64,000 bases of DNA from contig NZ_CP059570.1 in NCBI RefSeq assembly GCF_014055005.1, forward strand, positions 620,001-684,000, read 5' to 3'. This document shows positions 31,064 to 42,146 of this stretch, piece after piece (position 1 is the stretch's first letter; every line of letters starts with the position of its first letter). Below the pieces are notes generated by a model, which was given only the letters and a program-made list of their open reading frames with translations, did not search any database and was not told the origin of the DNA. This DNA is from Neisseria dentiae. Lineage in GTDB: Bacteria; Pseudomonadota; Gammaproteobacteria; Burkholderiales; Neisseriaceae. Both the position numbers and the translations under genes were made by a program.

Positions 31064-32455
31064 ATGTATTCCGCCCCCGATTTCCCGCCGCTCATCGGCA
31101 GCGAAGCCCCGCTCGAAAGCGTGCTGGCCGCGCGCGATTTGCGCTATGCCGCGCAGCAGGCGCTGCTGGCGGGCGGGGCGGCCTCTTTGGTGAGTTTCAG
31201 CGTATTGGCGCCGGGCGGGGTGAAACGCAGCCCGTTTTTGGACGAAATCTTTCAGACAGGCCGTGCCTGTCTGAAACAAATGCTGACCGAACGGCATATC
31301 GCCATTAACGCCGAACAACATCTGGATTTGAAAGGCGGCGAGAGCCTGCTGCTGGCGGCCGATTGCGCTGCCGATGCCTTGAAGCCGCTGGTAATGGAGC
31401 TGGAACACCGGCACCCGCTGGGCCGTTTGTGGGACATCGACATCATCGGCGGCGACGGCAAACCGCTGTCGCGCAGCGGTTTCGGCCTGCCGCCGCGCGC
31501 CTGCCTGTGTTGCGGCGAACCCGCCAAAGCATGCGCCCGCAGCCGCCGCCACAGTTTGGACGAGCTTCAGACGGCCATGCGCGGCCACTACCGCCGCTAC
31601 CGCGAAATCGTTGCGCTGGGCGGCAGCATGAGCGCCGCCTTGTGCGCCGAAGCCGAGCTGACCCCCAAGCCCGGGTTGGTCGATGCAGACAATCAGGGGC
31701 CGCACCCCGATATGACCCTGCCCATGTTCCGCGCCAGCGCACACGCTTTGGCACCGTTTCTTACCCGCTGCGCCCTTACCGGCAGCGGTTTCGCTCAGCA
31801 GCCGCCCGACGAAGCCATGCTGGCCGCCGTGCGCCCCGTCGGTTTGCAGGCCGAACAAGCCATGCTGAACGCCACCGGCGGAGTCAACACCCACAAAGGC
31901 GCGCTGTTTGCCTTCGGCATTCTGGCGGCGGTGCTGGGGCGGCGGATAGCGCGCGGCGAACGGCCCGGCTGGGCGGCGCTTTCCGGCGATATCCAGGCCG
32001 TTTGCGCCGGCTTGCGGCAGGAGCAGGGGCAGGGCGACACCGCCGGCGCGCGCTTCTACCGCGAATACGGCCTGGGCGGCGCACGCGGCGAAGCACTCTC
32101 CGGCTTTGCCACCGTAACCGACGTTGCGCTGCCCGCCTACCGGCAAGCCTTTGCCGCCACCGGCAACCGCGACCATGCCCTGCGTTATGCGCTGCTCAAA
32201 CTGCTGGCGCACAACCGCGACACCAACGTGGTGAAACGCGGCGGCATCGAAGCGCTCGGCCTGTTGCAGGCAAAAGCACATGAAATTTTGGCCGACGCGC
32301 AGGTTTTCAGACGGCCGCAAGCCTTGTGCGCGGCTTTGAAACGGTTTGACGGCTGGTGCACGGCGCGCAACCTCAGCACCGGCGGCAGCGCGGATTTATT
32401 GGCGCTAACCATTTGGCTGACCCTATATCTCAATGAAACAGGAGTAACATCATGA
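31064..32455 (+). CDS. citXG: Fused holo-citrate lyase synthase / triphosphoribosyl-dephospho-CoA synthase
   Basis: This 463-residue fusion has an N-terminal CitX part (residues 1 to about 170) with HPLGRLWDIDII and LPPRACLCCGEPAKACARSR, which transfers the prosthetic group to CitD. The C-terminal CitG part (about 180-463) with AEAELTPKPGLVDADNQGPH makes the prosthetic-group precursor from dephospho-CoA and ATP. The two are separate genes in Klebsiella but fused in several other bacteria. It starts three bases after the full-length citF frame and overlaps the transporter start as ATGA. Confidence 0.92.
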   Translation: MYSAPDFPPLIGSEAPLESVLAARDLRYAAQQALLAGGAASLVSFSVLAPGGVKRSPFLDEIFQTGRACLKQMLTERHIAINAEQHLDLKGGESLLLAADCAADALKPLVMELEHRHPLGRLWDIDIIGGDGKPLSRSGFGLPPRACLCCGEPAKACARSRRHSLDELQTAMRGHYRRYREIVALGGSMSAALCAEAELTPKPGLVDADNQGPHPDMTLPMFRASAHALAPFLTRCALTGSGFAQQPPDEAMLAAVRPVGLQAEQAMLNATGGVNTHKGALFAFGILAAVLGRRIARGERPGWAALSGDIQAVCAGLRQEQGQGDTAGARFYREYGLGGARGEALSGFATVTDVALPAYRQAFAATGNRDHALRYALLKLLAHNRDTNVVKRGGIEALGLLQAKAHEILADAQVFRRPQALCAALKRFDGWCTARNLSTGGSADLLALTIWLTLYLNETGVTS

Positions 32456-33933
32456 ACCGCTCTGACGGCGGCGCGGCCGCTCCGGCTCCCGCTTGGAAAA
32501 AATATTGGAAGCAGATCGTGTTTTTCGCGATTCCCGTTTTGATTTTCTACTACCCGCCGCCCGAAGGGTTGTCGGTGGTGGGCTGGCGCCTGTTCGGCTG
32601 GTATATCTCCGCCATTTTCGGTTTGGTGGCCAAACCGTGGGGCATGCCGATTGTATTGCTGGCCGCCGTAACCGGCTCGGCGGTTGCCGTCGGCTTTACC
32701 CCCAACACGCAAGAGCTGGAAATGAAAAACGTGCTGGCCGGTTATTCGTCCACCACCACTTGGCTGGTGTTCACCGCCTTTGCGTTGAGCACGGCCTTTG
32801 TGTCCACCGGATTGGGCAAGCGCATCGCCTATCTGATGATACGCAGCTTCGGCGGCACCACCTTGCGGCTGGGCTATATCAACACCGTACTCGACCTGCT
32901 GATTGCCCCGGGTATGCCCTCGGTTACCGCACGCGGCGGCGGCATCATGATGCCGATTATGAACAGCGTGGCCAAGGCCATCGGCTCCGACCCCGAAACC
33001 AGCCCGAAAAAAGGCGGCCTGTTTCTACTGCTGAACACCTATTTCACGGTGAAAAACACCGGCCTGATATTCTTAACCGCCATGGCGCCGAACGCGCTGG
33101 CCTTAAGCCTGATTCTGCCGATTTTGGGCGTTGACGTGAGCTGGACGCAATGGTTCCTCGCCGCCGCCGTGCCCGGCCTGCTGGTAACTTTTGCCACCCC
33201 GCTGGTGCTGTATTTTCTCTACAAACCCGAAGTAACCAAAGTCGACCGCGAAGGCATCGCCGTAAAAGGCTTGGAAGAAATGGGGCCGATGAAGAAGAGC
33301 GAAAAATGGCTGCTGGTGATTTTCATCTGCGCGCTGTTGGGCTGGGTAACCGGCGACTTTACCGGCATCGACGATGCCGCCGTGGCGCTGGCCGCGATGG
33401 TGGGCTGTATCATCGTTAACGTGATCAACTGGGACAACATCCTGCAAAACAAAGGCGGCTGGAACACCCTGATTTGGTACGGCGGCATCATCGGCTTGTC
33501 GTCCGCCCTTACCAAGGCAGACTTCTTCAAATGGATGGCGGAATTCTTCTCCAATATGCTCGGCGGCGGCCAATTGCAGGGCGGCTACGGCATGCTGGCG
33601 CTGATTCTCACCGTGAGCGTGGCCATCCGTTATATGTTTGCTTCGGGCGGCGCCTACATCGCCGCGATGATGCCCGTGTTCGCCACCGTGGGCGCGGTAA
33701 CCAACGTCGATCCGATGCTGCTCACCTTCGGCCTGCTGTTTTCCAACTCTTACGGCGGCATGCTCACCCACTACGGCTCCGGCCTCGCCCCGATTATCTA
33801 CGGCACCGGCTACGCCACCACCAAACAATGGTGGACGGCAGGCGCGGTTATCGCTTTCGGCTCGCTGATTGTGCACCTCACCCTCGGCGTAACCTGGTGG
33901 AAACTGCTTAACGGCATGGGGCTGATCGGATAA
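32452..33933 (+). CDS. citT: DASS-family citrate/dicarboxylate transporter (CitT-like)
   Basis: This 493-residue inner-membrane carrier of the divalent anion:sodium symporter family has about 12 helices and re-entrant SNT-like hairpins. The signature region near GLLFSNSYGGMLTHYGSGLAP and the SSTTTWLVFTAFALSTAFV stretch match CitT-type citrate:succinate antiporters. Its position as last gene of the cit operon, coupled to citXG by an ATGA overlap, supports citrate as substrate. Whether it exchanges succinate or co-transports sodium cannot be decided here. A hairpin terminator follows. Confidence 0.88.
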   Translation: MNRSDGGAAAPAPAWKKYWKQIVFFAIPVLIFYYPPPEGLSVVGWRLFGWYISAIFGLVAKPWGMPIVLLAAVTGSAVAVGFTPNTQELEMKNVLAGYSSTTTWLVFTAFALSTAFVSTGLGKRIAYLMIRSFGGTTLRLGYINTVLDLLIAPGMPSVTARGGGIMMPIMNSVAKAIGSDPETSPKKGGLFLLLNTYFTVKNTGLIFLTAMAPNALALSLILPILGVDVSWTQWFLAAAVPGLLVTFATPLVLYFLYKPEVTKVDREGIAVKGLEEMGPMKKSEKWLLVIFICALLGWVTGDFTGIDDAAVALAAMVGCIIVNVINWDNILQNKGGWNTLIWYGGIIGLSSALTKADFFKWMAEFFSNMLGGGQLQGGYGMLALILTVSVAIRYMFASGGAYIAAMMPVFATVGAVTNVDPMLLTFGLLFSNSYGGMLTHYGSGLAPIIYGTGYATTKQWWTAGAVIAFGSLIVHLTLGVTWWKLLNGMGLIG

Positions 33934-33958
33934 ACCGCCTGATTTGTTAACCGTATAT

Positions 33959-33994
33959 ACAGGCCGTCTGAAAAAATGTTTCAGACGGCCTGTA
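33959..33994. terminator. Uptake-sequence hairpin ending the cit operon
   Basis: ACAGGCCGTCTGAAAAAA and TTTCAGACGGCCTGT form a tight hairpin 25 bp after the transporter stop. Confidence 0.8.
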
Positions 33995-34058
33995 TGGTTT
34001 GCCGTTTGTTTCACGATATTTCCGCTACAATACCGCCTTTTGCCCCACCGCTTCCCCC

Positions 34059-35984
<1,926 letters not shown>

Positions 35985-36042
35985 CCTTCGGGTTTAACAG
36001 GTTTACTGTTTTCATAACTTCATTAAAATACGGGGATTCAAT

Positions 36043-36207
36043 ATGTCTTATTCATCATTCAAACAGGCCATCCTGCTGCTTGCCGCCAGCGAACTCTTGC
36101 TGAGCACACAAGCCAAAGCGCAAATCAGCACCGAGAGCGCATCGGCGCAGCCCGCCGATTTGCCCGCCGCCGATGCCGCATCGCTGGCCGCTGCCGAAGC
36201 ACACTAA
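36043..36207 (+). CDS. Small putative secreted peptide
   Basis: This 54-residue reading has a well-placed GGGGATT ribosome binding site, an N-terminal hydrophobic signal (FKQAILLLAASELLLS) and a likely cleavage site after TQAKA. The mature part would be a short Ala/Ser/Asp-rich peptide. It is followed by a GC-rich hairpin at about 36213-36237. No family is recognised. The ribosome binding site and the signal-like layout support it, but no homology does. Confidence 0.45.
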   Translation: MSYSSFKQAILLLAASELLLSTQAKAQISTESASAQPADLPAADAASLAAAEAH

Positions 36208-36292
36208 CACACCGGCCTGCCGCAGCCCGGCAGGCCGCTTGCCCCAATATCATTTCAGCACGCTTTTGCGGGCTTGTCGGTCTTTTCTCAAT

Positions 36293-36835
36293 ATGAAACA
36301 CAATATGAAAAAAATCATCGGGATAGTCGCATTAATCGGGTTGAACACCATCAATATCCAAACGGCCGCGGCCAAAATCTACACCTGCGTGATTAACGGC
36401 GAAGTAACCTACACCTCGCGCCACACAGGCAACTGCCAGGCTGCCGACCTGCCACCCATCGGGCGTTACAGCAGCACCCGCTACGACGAGCCGCAGGCTT
36501 ACACGCCGAGCGCGCCGAAGCCCGAAGTGAAAAAACAGGCTGCGGTCAAACGCGCGCCCAAACCCAATCAGGCCGCCGCCGTGCCGGCGAAATATACGCC
36601 GCCGCCGGCAGCCGCCGCACCCAAACTTTCCGGCAGCAACAGCCGCCGCAGCATACTCGAACAAGAGTTGGCCAACGAACGCAAAGCGCTTTCCGAAGCG
36701 CAACAGTCGCTCACTTCCGCCCGCGCGGCCAAAGGCGGCACCATCAACCAGCAGCAGATTACCCAACTGCAAGGCCATGTGCTCGACCGCCAGCAGAATA
36801 TCCAGGCCTTGCAGCGCGAGCTGGGGCGTATGTAG
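36293..36835 (+). CDS. Exported DUF4124-like protein with C-terminal coiled coil
   Basis: This protein of about 180 residues has a signal peptide (IIGIVALIGLNTINIQTAAA, cleavage near AAAK). The start of the mature part, KIYTCVINGEVTYTSRHTGNC, resembles the DUF4124 beta-hairpin domain with two Cys. A Pro/Ala/Lys-rich linker follows, and then an acidic coiled coil (SILEQELANERKALSEAQQS to the end). Two close in-frame ATGs (36293 and 36305) are equally plausible. Similar small envelope proteins are common in Neisseriaceae, and the role is unknown. An uptake-sequence hairpin follows directly. Confidence 0.7.
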   Translation: MKHNMKKIIGIVALIGLNTINIQTAAAKIYTCVINGEVTYTSRHTGNCQAADLPPIGRYSSTRYDEPQAYTPSAPKPEVKKQAAVKRAPKPNQAAAVPAKYTPPPAAAAPKLSGSNSRRSILEQELANERKALSEAQQSLTSARAAKGGTINQQQITQLQGHVLDRQQNIQALQRELGRM

Positions 36836-36851
36836 GTTGTGTGTTAGAAAA

Positions 36852-36885
36852 CATTTCAGACGGCCTGAAAAGGCCGTCTGAAATA
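36852..36885. terminator. Uptake-sequence hairpin after the DUF4124-like gene
   Basis: ATTTCAGACGGCCTGAAA and AGGCCGTCTGAAAT face each other with almost no loop, followed by a short T run. Confidence 0.75.
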
Positions 36886-36899
36886 TTTTTGGTCGGGTA

Positions 36900-37096
36900 G
36901 AGATCGTTGCAAAACTACCTTGAGACTGTCTGAAATGTTTAAATCCCGTCATTCCCGCGTAGGCGGGAATCCAGTTGTAAATATTTAAGCATTGATTAAA
37001 CAAGTGCTTAGATGGTAATCATCTGGGTTCCCGCCTACGCGGGAATGACGATGGCTGAATATTTCAGAGGGCCTAAACGAATTTTGCAAAGGTCTC
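36900..37096. repeat. dRS3-containing composite repeat, copy 3
   Basis: Ends GAGATCGTTGCAAAA and TTTTGCAAAGGTCTC. It carries dRS3 palindromes at 36951-36970 and 37027-37046 (the second with one altered base) and degenerate uptake sequences inside the ends. Confidence 0.8.
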
Positions 37097-37127
37097 AGCC
37101 CGAATCGGATTTTGCAAACCGCCGGAT

Positions 37128-37388
37128 CTATTCTACCCGTTGGTAATCTTCGGCGCGGTAGCCTGCTTTTTCCAATTCCTGCTGCTGTTTTTTCTTTTCT
37201 TTTTGTGCTTTTTCTTCGTCGCTGTCGCCGTCGGGGATGGCCGCGCGCACCACGGCGCCGGTGCCTTTTACGGCCACTTTGCCCACGGTTAAAACGGTGG
37301 TGGCGGCCAAATCGGCGGCTGCGGCAACCACGCAGCCGTTAAGCAGCAGGCAGCAGGCGGCCAGGGCGGTGAGTTTGATGGGGTTCAT
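37128..37388 (-). CDS. Small lipoprotein
   Basis: This 86-residue protein has a lipoprotein signal (LTALAACCLLLNGC, lipobox LNGC near residue 19) followed by VVAAAADLAATTVLTVGKVA. That short repetitive stretch is typical of a family of tiny lipoproteins in Neisseria, Moraxella and Acinetobacter. The C-terminal third is charged and likely helical (EEKAQKEKKKQQQELEKAGY). The function is unknown. It is 15 bp downstream of the 111-residue protein gene in the same orientation, so probably co-transcribed. Confidence 0.75.
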   Translation of the reverse strand: MNPIKLTALAACCLLLNGCVVAAAADLAATTVLTVGKVAVKGTGAVVRAAIPDGDSDEEKAQKEKKKQQQELEKAGYRAEDYQRVE

Positions 37389-37403
37389 TGCGCTGTCCTG
37401 TTG

Positions 37404-37739
37404 TTAGTGGGTGCAGTTTTCATCGTGTTCGTGCGCTTCGCGGCAAGCGGCGGCGGCTTGGTGCCAGGCTTCGTCGTCGCCGTCGAATTCTTCCACTTCG
37501 TCGAAGTCGCCGTTTTCTACCATCGCAACCAGTTCTTCCAAATCATGCGCGCCTTCCACCCAAAAGCAGGGGATGTCGGGCGGGGTGTTTGGGGCGAGCA
37601 GGGCAGCGGTGCCGTTGTGCCAGGCGAGCCAATAGCCGTTGGCGGTTTGCAGAAAGCGGGCATCGGGGTGGATGCTTTCGTTTTCGGTGTTCACCAGCAT
37701 GCGCTCGGCGATTTCGGCTTGAAAGGGCAGGGTGTTCAT
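37404..37739 (-). CDS. Conserved hypothetical acidic protein
   Basis: This 111-residue soluble protein is strongly acidic in the middle (ENGDFDEVEEFDGDDEAWHQ). It ends in a His/Cys-containing tail, EAHEHDENCTH, which could bind metal. No recognised domain and no signal peptide. It is the first gene of a two-gene unit with the small lipoprotein, divergent from uvrB. The coding pattern is GC-rich and typical of this chromosome. Confidence 0.7.
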   Translation of the reverse strand: MNTLPFQAEIAERMLVNTENESIHPDARFLQTANGYWLAWHNGTAALLAPNTPPDIPCFWVEGAHDLEELVAMVENGDFDEVEEFDGDDEAWHQAAAACREAHEHDENCTH

Positions 37740-37770
37740 TTGCGTAACCTTAAAACAATATCGGCACGCA

Positions 37771-37827
37771 TTATAGCAAAGGCCGTCTGAAACCAGAAAA
37801 ACGTCTTTCAGACGGCCTTTGCTATAA
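37771..37827. terminator. Long uptake-sequence hairpin in the uvrB upstream region
   Basis: TTATAGCAAAGGCCGTCTGA and its inverse TCAGACGGCCTTTGCTATAA give 22-bp arms around a 13-base loop, extending well beyond the uptake sequences. It lies between divergent genes, so it may also affect uvrB transcription. Confidence 0.65.
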
Positions 37828-37864
37828 TAACTCTTTTGTTTCCCGAACCTTAAGGCCGTCTGAA

Positions 37865-39892
37865 ATGCAAATCATCCAATACGAAAATTCCCCTTTCAAA
37901 CTGCACCAGCCTTTCCCGCCCGCCGGCGACCAGCCCACCGCCATCGCCGGCCTGCTCGAAGGGCTTTCAGACGGCCTTTCCTACCAAACCCTGTTGGGCG
38001 TAACCGGCTCCGGCAAAACTTATACGATGGCCAATGTGATTGCGCAGAGCGGCCGCCCCGCCATCATCATGGCGCACAATAAAACGCTGGCGGCGCAGCT
38101 TTATGCCGAGATGCGCGAGTTTTTCCCCGAAAACGCGGTGGAATATTTCGTGTCTTACTACGATTACTACCAGCCCGAGGCCTATGTGCCCAGCCGCGAT
38201 CTGTTTATCGAAAAAGATTCGGCGATTAACGAACACATCGAGCAGATGCGCCTTTCCGCCACCAAAAACCTGATGACGCGCAACGACGTGATTATCGTCG
38301 CCACCGTTTCCGCCATTTACGGCATCGGCGACCCCACCGAATACCAACAAATGGTGCTGTCGGTAAAAGAAGGCGACACCCTCAGCCAGCGCGACATCAT
38401 TTCCACCCTCGTTTCCATGCAATACGAGCGCGGCGAAATGGATTTCAAGCGCGGCTCGTTCCGCGTGCGCGGCGACGTAATCGATGTTTACCCCGCCGAA
38501 AGCTCCGATAACGCCCTGCGCATCAGCCTGTTCGACGACGAAATCGACCGCCTCGACCTCTTCGACCCGCTTACCGGCGGCAGCCTGCAACGCGTCGGCC
38601 GCTACACCGTGTTCCCCGGCAGCCACTACGTTACCCCGCGCGACACCGTGTTGCGCGCCTGCGAATCGATTAAAGAAGAACTGCGCGAACGCATCGCTTT
38701 TTTTACCCAAGAAAACCGCCCCGTAGAAACCCAACGCATCGAGCAGCGCACCCGCTTCGATTTGGAAATGCTCTACGAAATGGGCTTCTGCAAAGGCATC
38801 GAAAACTACTCGCGCCACTTTTCCGGCAAAAAAGAAGGCGAACCGCCGCCTACCCTGATGGATTATCTGCCCGATAACGCCATCATGTTTATCGACGAGA
38901 GCCACGTTACCGTTACCCAAATCGGCGGTATGTATAAAGGCGACGCCAGCCGCAAACAAAATCTGGTCGACTACGGCTTCCGCCTGCCTTCCGCCCGCGA
39001 CAACCGCCCGCTCAAATTCCACGAATTTGAAAAAATCATGCCGCAAACCATCTTCGTTTCCGCCACCCCCGCCAAATACGAAGAAGAACACGCCGGCCAA
39101 GTGGTCGAGCAAGTCGTCCGTCCCACCGGCCTGGTCGACCCGCAAATCATCATCCGCCCCGTCGCCACCCAAGTGGACGACTTATTAAGCGAAATCAACG
39201 AACGCATCGGCAAAGGCGAGCGCGTGCTGGTAACCACTCTCACCAAACGCATGGCCGAACAGCTCACCGACTATTACAGCGAACTGGGCATCAAAGTGCG
39301 CTACCTGCACAGCGACATCGATACCGTCGAGCGCGTCGAAATCATCCGCGATTTGCGCTTGGGATTATTTGACGTGTTGGTCGGCATCAACCTGTTGCGC
39401 GAAGGTTTGGACATCCCCGAAGTGTCGCTGGTGGCCATACTCGATGCCGACAAAGAAGGCTTCCTGCGCAGCCACCGCAGCCTAATCCAAACCATAGGCC
39501 GCGCCGCCCGCAACGTCAACGGCGTCGCCATACTCTACGCCGACAAAATCACCGACTCGATGAAAGCCGCCATCGACGAAACCGAACGCCGCCGCGAAAA
39601 ACAGATGAAATTCAACCAGGAACACGGCATCGTGCCGCAGCAGATCAATAAAAAAGTCAAAGACATCATCGACGGCGTGTATCACGATGATTCAGGTAGC
39701 CTGAAAGGCAAAAAAGGCAAGGGTAAGGTGAAAGTGGGCGAAATCCACACCGAAGAAGACGCGATTAAAGAAATCGCCCGATTGGAAAAAGCCATGCAGG
39801 CAGCCGCCCGCGATTTGCAGTTTGAAGAAGCGGCGGTGTTACGGGATAAGATTCGGGGGATTAAGGAAGGGTTATTGTTTGGGGCGGAGTAA
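37865..39892 (+). CDS. uvrB: Excinuclease ABC subunit B
   Basis: This 675-residue DNA helicase-like subunit of nucleotide excision repair hands damage from UvrA to UvrC. Walker [11 protein letters not shown] is near residue 40, the damage-probing beta-hairpin is at [16 protein letters not shown], and helicase motifs include [14 protein letters not shown] and QTIGRAARN. The C-terminal UVR motif ([20 protein letters not shown]) contacts UvrC. An AG uptake sequence ends exactly at the start codon (37853-37864), occupying the place of a ribosome binding site. An Eikenella-type uptake sequence variant occurs inside the gene at 39691-39702. Confidence 0.96.
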   Translation: MQIIQYENSPFKLHQPFPPAGDQPTAIAGLLEGLSDGLSYQTLLGVTGSGKTYTMANVIAQSGRPAIIMAHNKTLAAQLYAEMREFFPENAVEYFVSYYDYYQPEAYVPSRDLFIEKDSAINEHIEQMRLSATKNLMTRNDVIIVATVSAIYGIGDPTEYQQMVLSVKEGDTLSQRDIISTLVSMQYERGEMDFKRGSFRVRGDVIDVYPAESSDNALRISLFDDEIDRLDLFDPLTGGSLQRVGRYTVFPGSHYVTPRDTVLRACESIKEELRERIAFFTQENRPVETQRIEQRTRFDLEMLYEMGFCKGIENYSRHFSGKKEGEPPPTLMDYLPDNAIMFIDESHVTVTQIGGMYKGDASRKQNLVDYGFRLPSARDNRPLKFHEFEKIMPQTIFVSATPAKYEEEHAGQVVEQVVRPTGLVDPQIIIRPVATQVDDLLSEINERIGKGERVLVTTLTKRMAEQLTDYYSELGIKVRYLHSDIDTVERVEIIRDLRLGLFDVLVGINLLREGLDIPEVSLVAILDADKEGFLRSHRSLIQTIGRAARNVNGVAILYADKITDSMKAAIDETERRREKQMKFNQEHGIVPQQINKKVKDIIDGVYHDDSGSLKGKKGKGKVKVGEIHTEEDAIKEIARLEKAMQAAARDLQFEEAAVLRDKIRGIKEGLLFGAE

Positions 39893-40334
39893 AGTTAATT
39901 GTGTTATTCCCATGAAGGATAGTATATGAATTCTTTATCAATTATTATTTCAATAATTTTATTCCCTGGATTAATTGCAACAATTATGTGTGATAAATTA
40001 ATTGTTCATCAAAATAAATGGGAGATTTTTAAATATGCAATTTACTCTTTTTTGTTTGGGATATTAAGCTATGTTTGCTTACAATTACTTAAATTTATTT
40101 ACAATGAGATTTTTGTATATATTGTAACGCCATTGCCAAGATTCCAGTCTAATAGTTTAGATATATGGAGTATTATTCAGAATGAAAAAGCACCACTTAA
40201 TTTAAAGGAAATTGCATTCGCAACAGTAATAGCCCCATTACTAGCTATTTTTGCAACCTATGTTGTTAATAAGAAAAAAATACATAAATATGCTCAGTTA
40301 ATTGGATTATCTTCAAAGTATGGAGATGAAAATT

Positions 40335-40451
40335 TATAGTGGATTAAAATAAGAATGCCGAAGTAGGGTAAAACGATTCTTTAGCATATCACCCAATTGC
40401 AAGTTTGAATGCAGTTATTTTATTTCGGAGTTTTTATTTGAATTCACTATA
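40335..40451. mobile_element. 117-bp TA-target MITE, copy C
   Basis: Same 117-bp unit as at 9231 and 26405 with three small differences. Flanking TA at 40335-40336 and 40450-40451. Precise removal joins ...GDENL to YSYYLNQENI in frame, so this copy interrupted a working gene. Confidence 0.92.
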
Positions 40452-40684
40452 TATTCTTACTATTTAAATCAAGAGAATATAGATAATATCTACATTAGAG
40501 ATAAACCTTCTGGAATGATTTATGTGGGAATTCTGTCAGCTTATTCAGAAAATGACATGTTTCAAGAAGTAGCTCTTGAAGATGTTTATGTATATACGTT
40601 TGAGGAGTCAGATTTATTATATATGGCTGATTCAATTTATCTTTCTAGACCGCAAGGAACGTTAAGTATTGAAATTAACCCTAG

Positions 40685-41494
40685 GGTCTGTCGACATTCA
40701 AGTTTACCTTAATTTCAATACGGCAGCAGCAAGGTAAATATTGGCAGCAAAAGATTGGTCGGTTTTTTCTGCGCGCATCGCAATCTTTTTGAATTCTTTG
40801 AGTTTGCAAAAAAAGTTCTCAATCAAATGTCGCCAGCAATACATCATCTTGTCGTGTTCCCGCTGCAATTTGCGGTTGTTACGCGGCGGAATAACCACCT
40901 TACTCCCCCTTTCGGTCAACTCTTCGACCAGCCAGTCGGCATCAAAGGCTTTATCCGCCAATAAAGCATCAAATTCCTTTTCTTTAATCAGCGGTTCTAC
41001 GCCGCAAATGTCATTGCGCTGACCAGGCATCAGTTTGAAGTCAATCAGGTTCCCCAAAGCATCCACCATAGCCAAAATCTTGGTCGTCATCCCGCCTTTG
41101 GATTGGCCGATGGCCTGATTTAGAGTCCCCCTTTTGCACCCTGACCGTGGCGGTGAACTTTGACGATTGTGCCGTCAATCATGACATACTCCATATCGAG
41201 ATCACGGTTCAGTTCTTCAAAAATATCATGAAAACGGTCGGCCAAGACCCATCTGCGGTAGCGTTTGTGGATACTTTTCCAATTACCGAACTCTTCGGGC
41301 AGATCGCGCCAAGGACTGCCGGTACGGATAATCCATAGTATGGCTTCTATAAATAATCGGTTATCGACAGCGGTTCGGCCGGCATCGCCAACTTTTCCTT
41401 GGCATAAAGGCTCAATTTTTGCCCACTGTGCATCGGTAAGAATATATCTGGTCATGAGGATAGGATACACTGAAAACTTGAATGTCGACAGACC
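40685..41494 (-). mobile_element. IS5-family insertion sequence with CTAG duplication
   Basis: An 810-bp element with inverted ends GGTCTGTCGACATTCAAG / CTTGAATGTCGACAGACC. Both sides carry CTAG (40681-40684 and 41495-41498), a 4-bp target duplication. It contains a two-frame transposase. Size, ends and frameshift organisation fit the IS427-type branch of IS5. Removal with one CTAG restores the host frame. Confidence 0.9.
40704..41455 (-). CDS. IS5-family transposase, two frames joined by -1 frameshift
   Basis: The first frame (41455 down to 41120) gives MTRYILTDAQWAKIEPLCQG, the DUF4096 N-terminus, through HRHGQGAKGGL. The second (to 40704) contains GGMTTKILAMVDALGNLIDF, DKAFDADWL and the HLIENFFCKLKEFKKIAMRA end of the DDE catalytic domain. 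The frames overlap at A-AAA-GGG (about 41130), where a -1 shift reads GAKGGTLNQAIGQSKGGMTT, the normal sequence for this group. Both frames look undamaged, so the element may be active. The stop of the second frame lies about 20 bp from the IS end. Confidence 0.85.
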
Positions 41495-41515
41495 CTAGAG
41501 TATGTGAGGAACAAA

Positions 41516-41689
41516 ATGACAAAGAAAATTAATGAAGGAATTGAACGAAGAAATATTCGTGGATTAACCATTGCTCAAGAAGGTTATGTTGCAAACAGAA
41601 AAGATGCTACAACGGCAGGTATTAAAAAGACGTTACCTACTGGAAAAAATATGCCGCCGCCACCACCTCCAATTAAAAAAAATAAATAA
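41516..41689 (+). CDS. 57-residue basic peptide with polyproline tail
   Basis: The ATG overlaps the end of the reconstructed membrane-protein frame by 17 bases, after a GTGAGGAAC ribosome binding site, so the two were probably translated together. The peptide is Lys-rich and ends MPPPPPPIKKNK. No family is recognised. With the upstream gene now split by two insertions, it may be expressed only from the IS or not at all. It lies in the AT-rich patch. Confidence 0.55.
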   Translation: MTKKINEGIERRNIRGLTIAQEGYVANRKDATTAGIKKTLPTGKNMPPPPPPIKKNK

Positions 41690-41841
41690 GCGTAGCAAGC
41701 GTAGCAACTGTGTTGCTGACTGACGAGTCGGCAACACAGTTGCTACACATGAACATGGAGTTGCCAGATTTTTTCAAATTGCGTGCGTGTCTTGAACCAC
41801 ATACCTACATGCAAGCAAGAGTAGCCTGCAAAGATCTCACG

Positions 41842-42105
41842 CTATGATACTGATGCGATTAGGAACTTGGCAGTTGCTTTGGAGATGGATATCCTTATTC
41901 CGCCAAAAATTAACCGCAGGGAGCCGCTGTTTATTGACTGCTATCTGTACCGTTACAGTCACTTGGTAGAAAACTGTTGTTTTTGGGATTTCAAACGTCG
42001 GTGGAGCATTGCCACGCGTTATGCGAAAAGATTGGCTTATTTGTTACGGCAATAGAAATCTGAATTATTGCGATGTGGTTGAAAATATTGTGACTACACT
42101 ATCTA
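41842..42105 (+). pseudogene. 3' fragment of an IS5-family transposase
   Basis: The reading RYDTDAIRNLAVALEMDILI through HLVENCCFWDFKRRWSIATR is the C-terminal third of the same IS5-type transposase seen decayed at 26258-27136. It ends in a similar AT-rich tail (TTGTGACTACACTATCTAG). The 5' part is absent. The rest of the 41690-42220 gap has a small palindrome near 41702-41747 (GCAACTGTGTTGC ... GCAACACAGTTGC) and the hairpin at 42147. Confidence 0.75.
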
Positions 42106-42146
42106 GTCTGTTGTGTAAGCAAAGTAACGATTTCTAACATTTCAAT

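Larger units (their letters stand above)
39926..41532 (+). pseudogene. Membrane-anchored protein gene broken by a MITE and an IS
   Basis: Three exon-like pieces (39926-40336, 40452-40684, 41499-41532) join in frame when the MITE (with one TA) and the IS (with one CTAG) are removed, giving 225 residues. The reconstructed protein has an N-terminal helix (LSIIISIILFPGLIATIM), two more hydrophobic segments and a soluble C-terminal part with MIYVGILSAYSENDMFQEVA and IYLSRPQGTLSIEI. It resembles small membrane proteins such as DUF6338, but this is uncertain. The DNA is AT-rich unlike uvrB, suggesting transfer. As it stands the gene is dead. Confidence 0.8.

Noticed and set aside
30671..32320. Open frame of 549 codons opposite citF-citXG
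   Set aside because: Antisense shadow; the sense strand carries citF and the CitX and CitG motifs.
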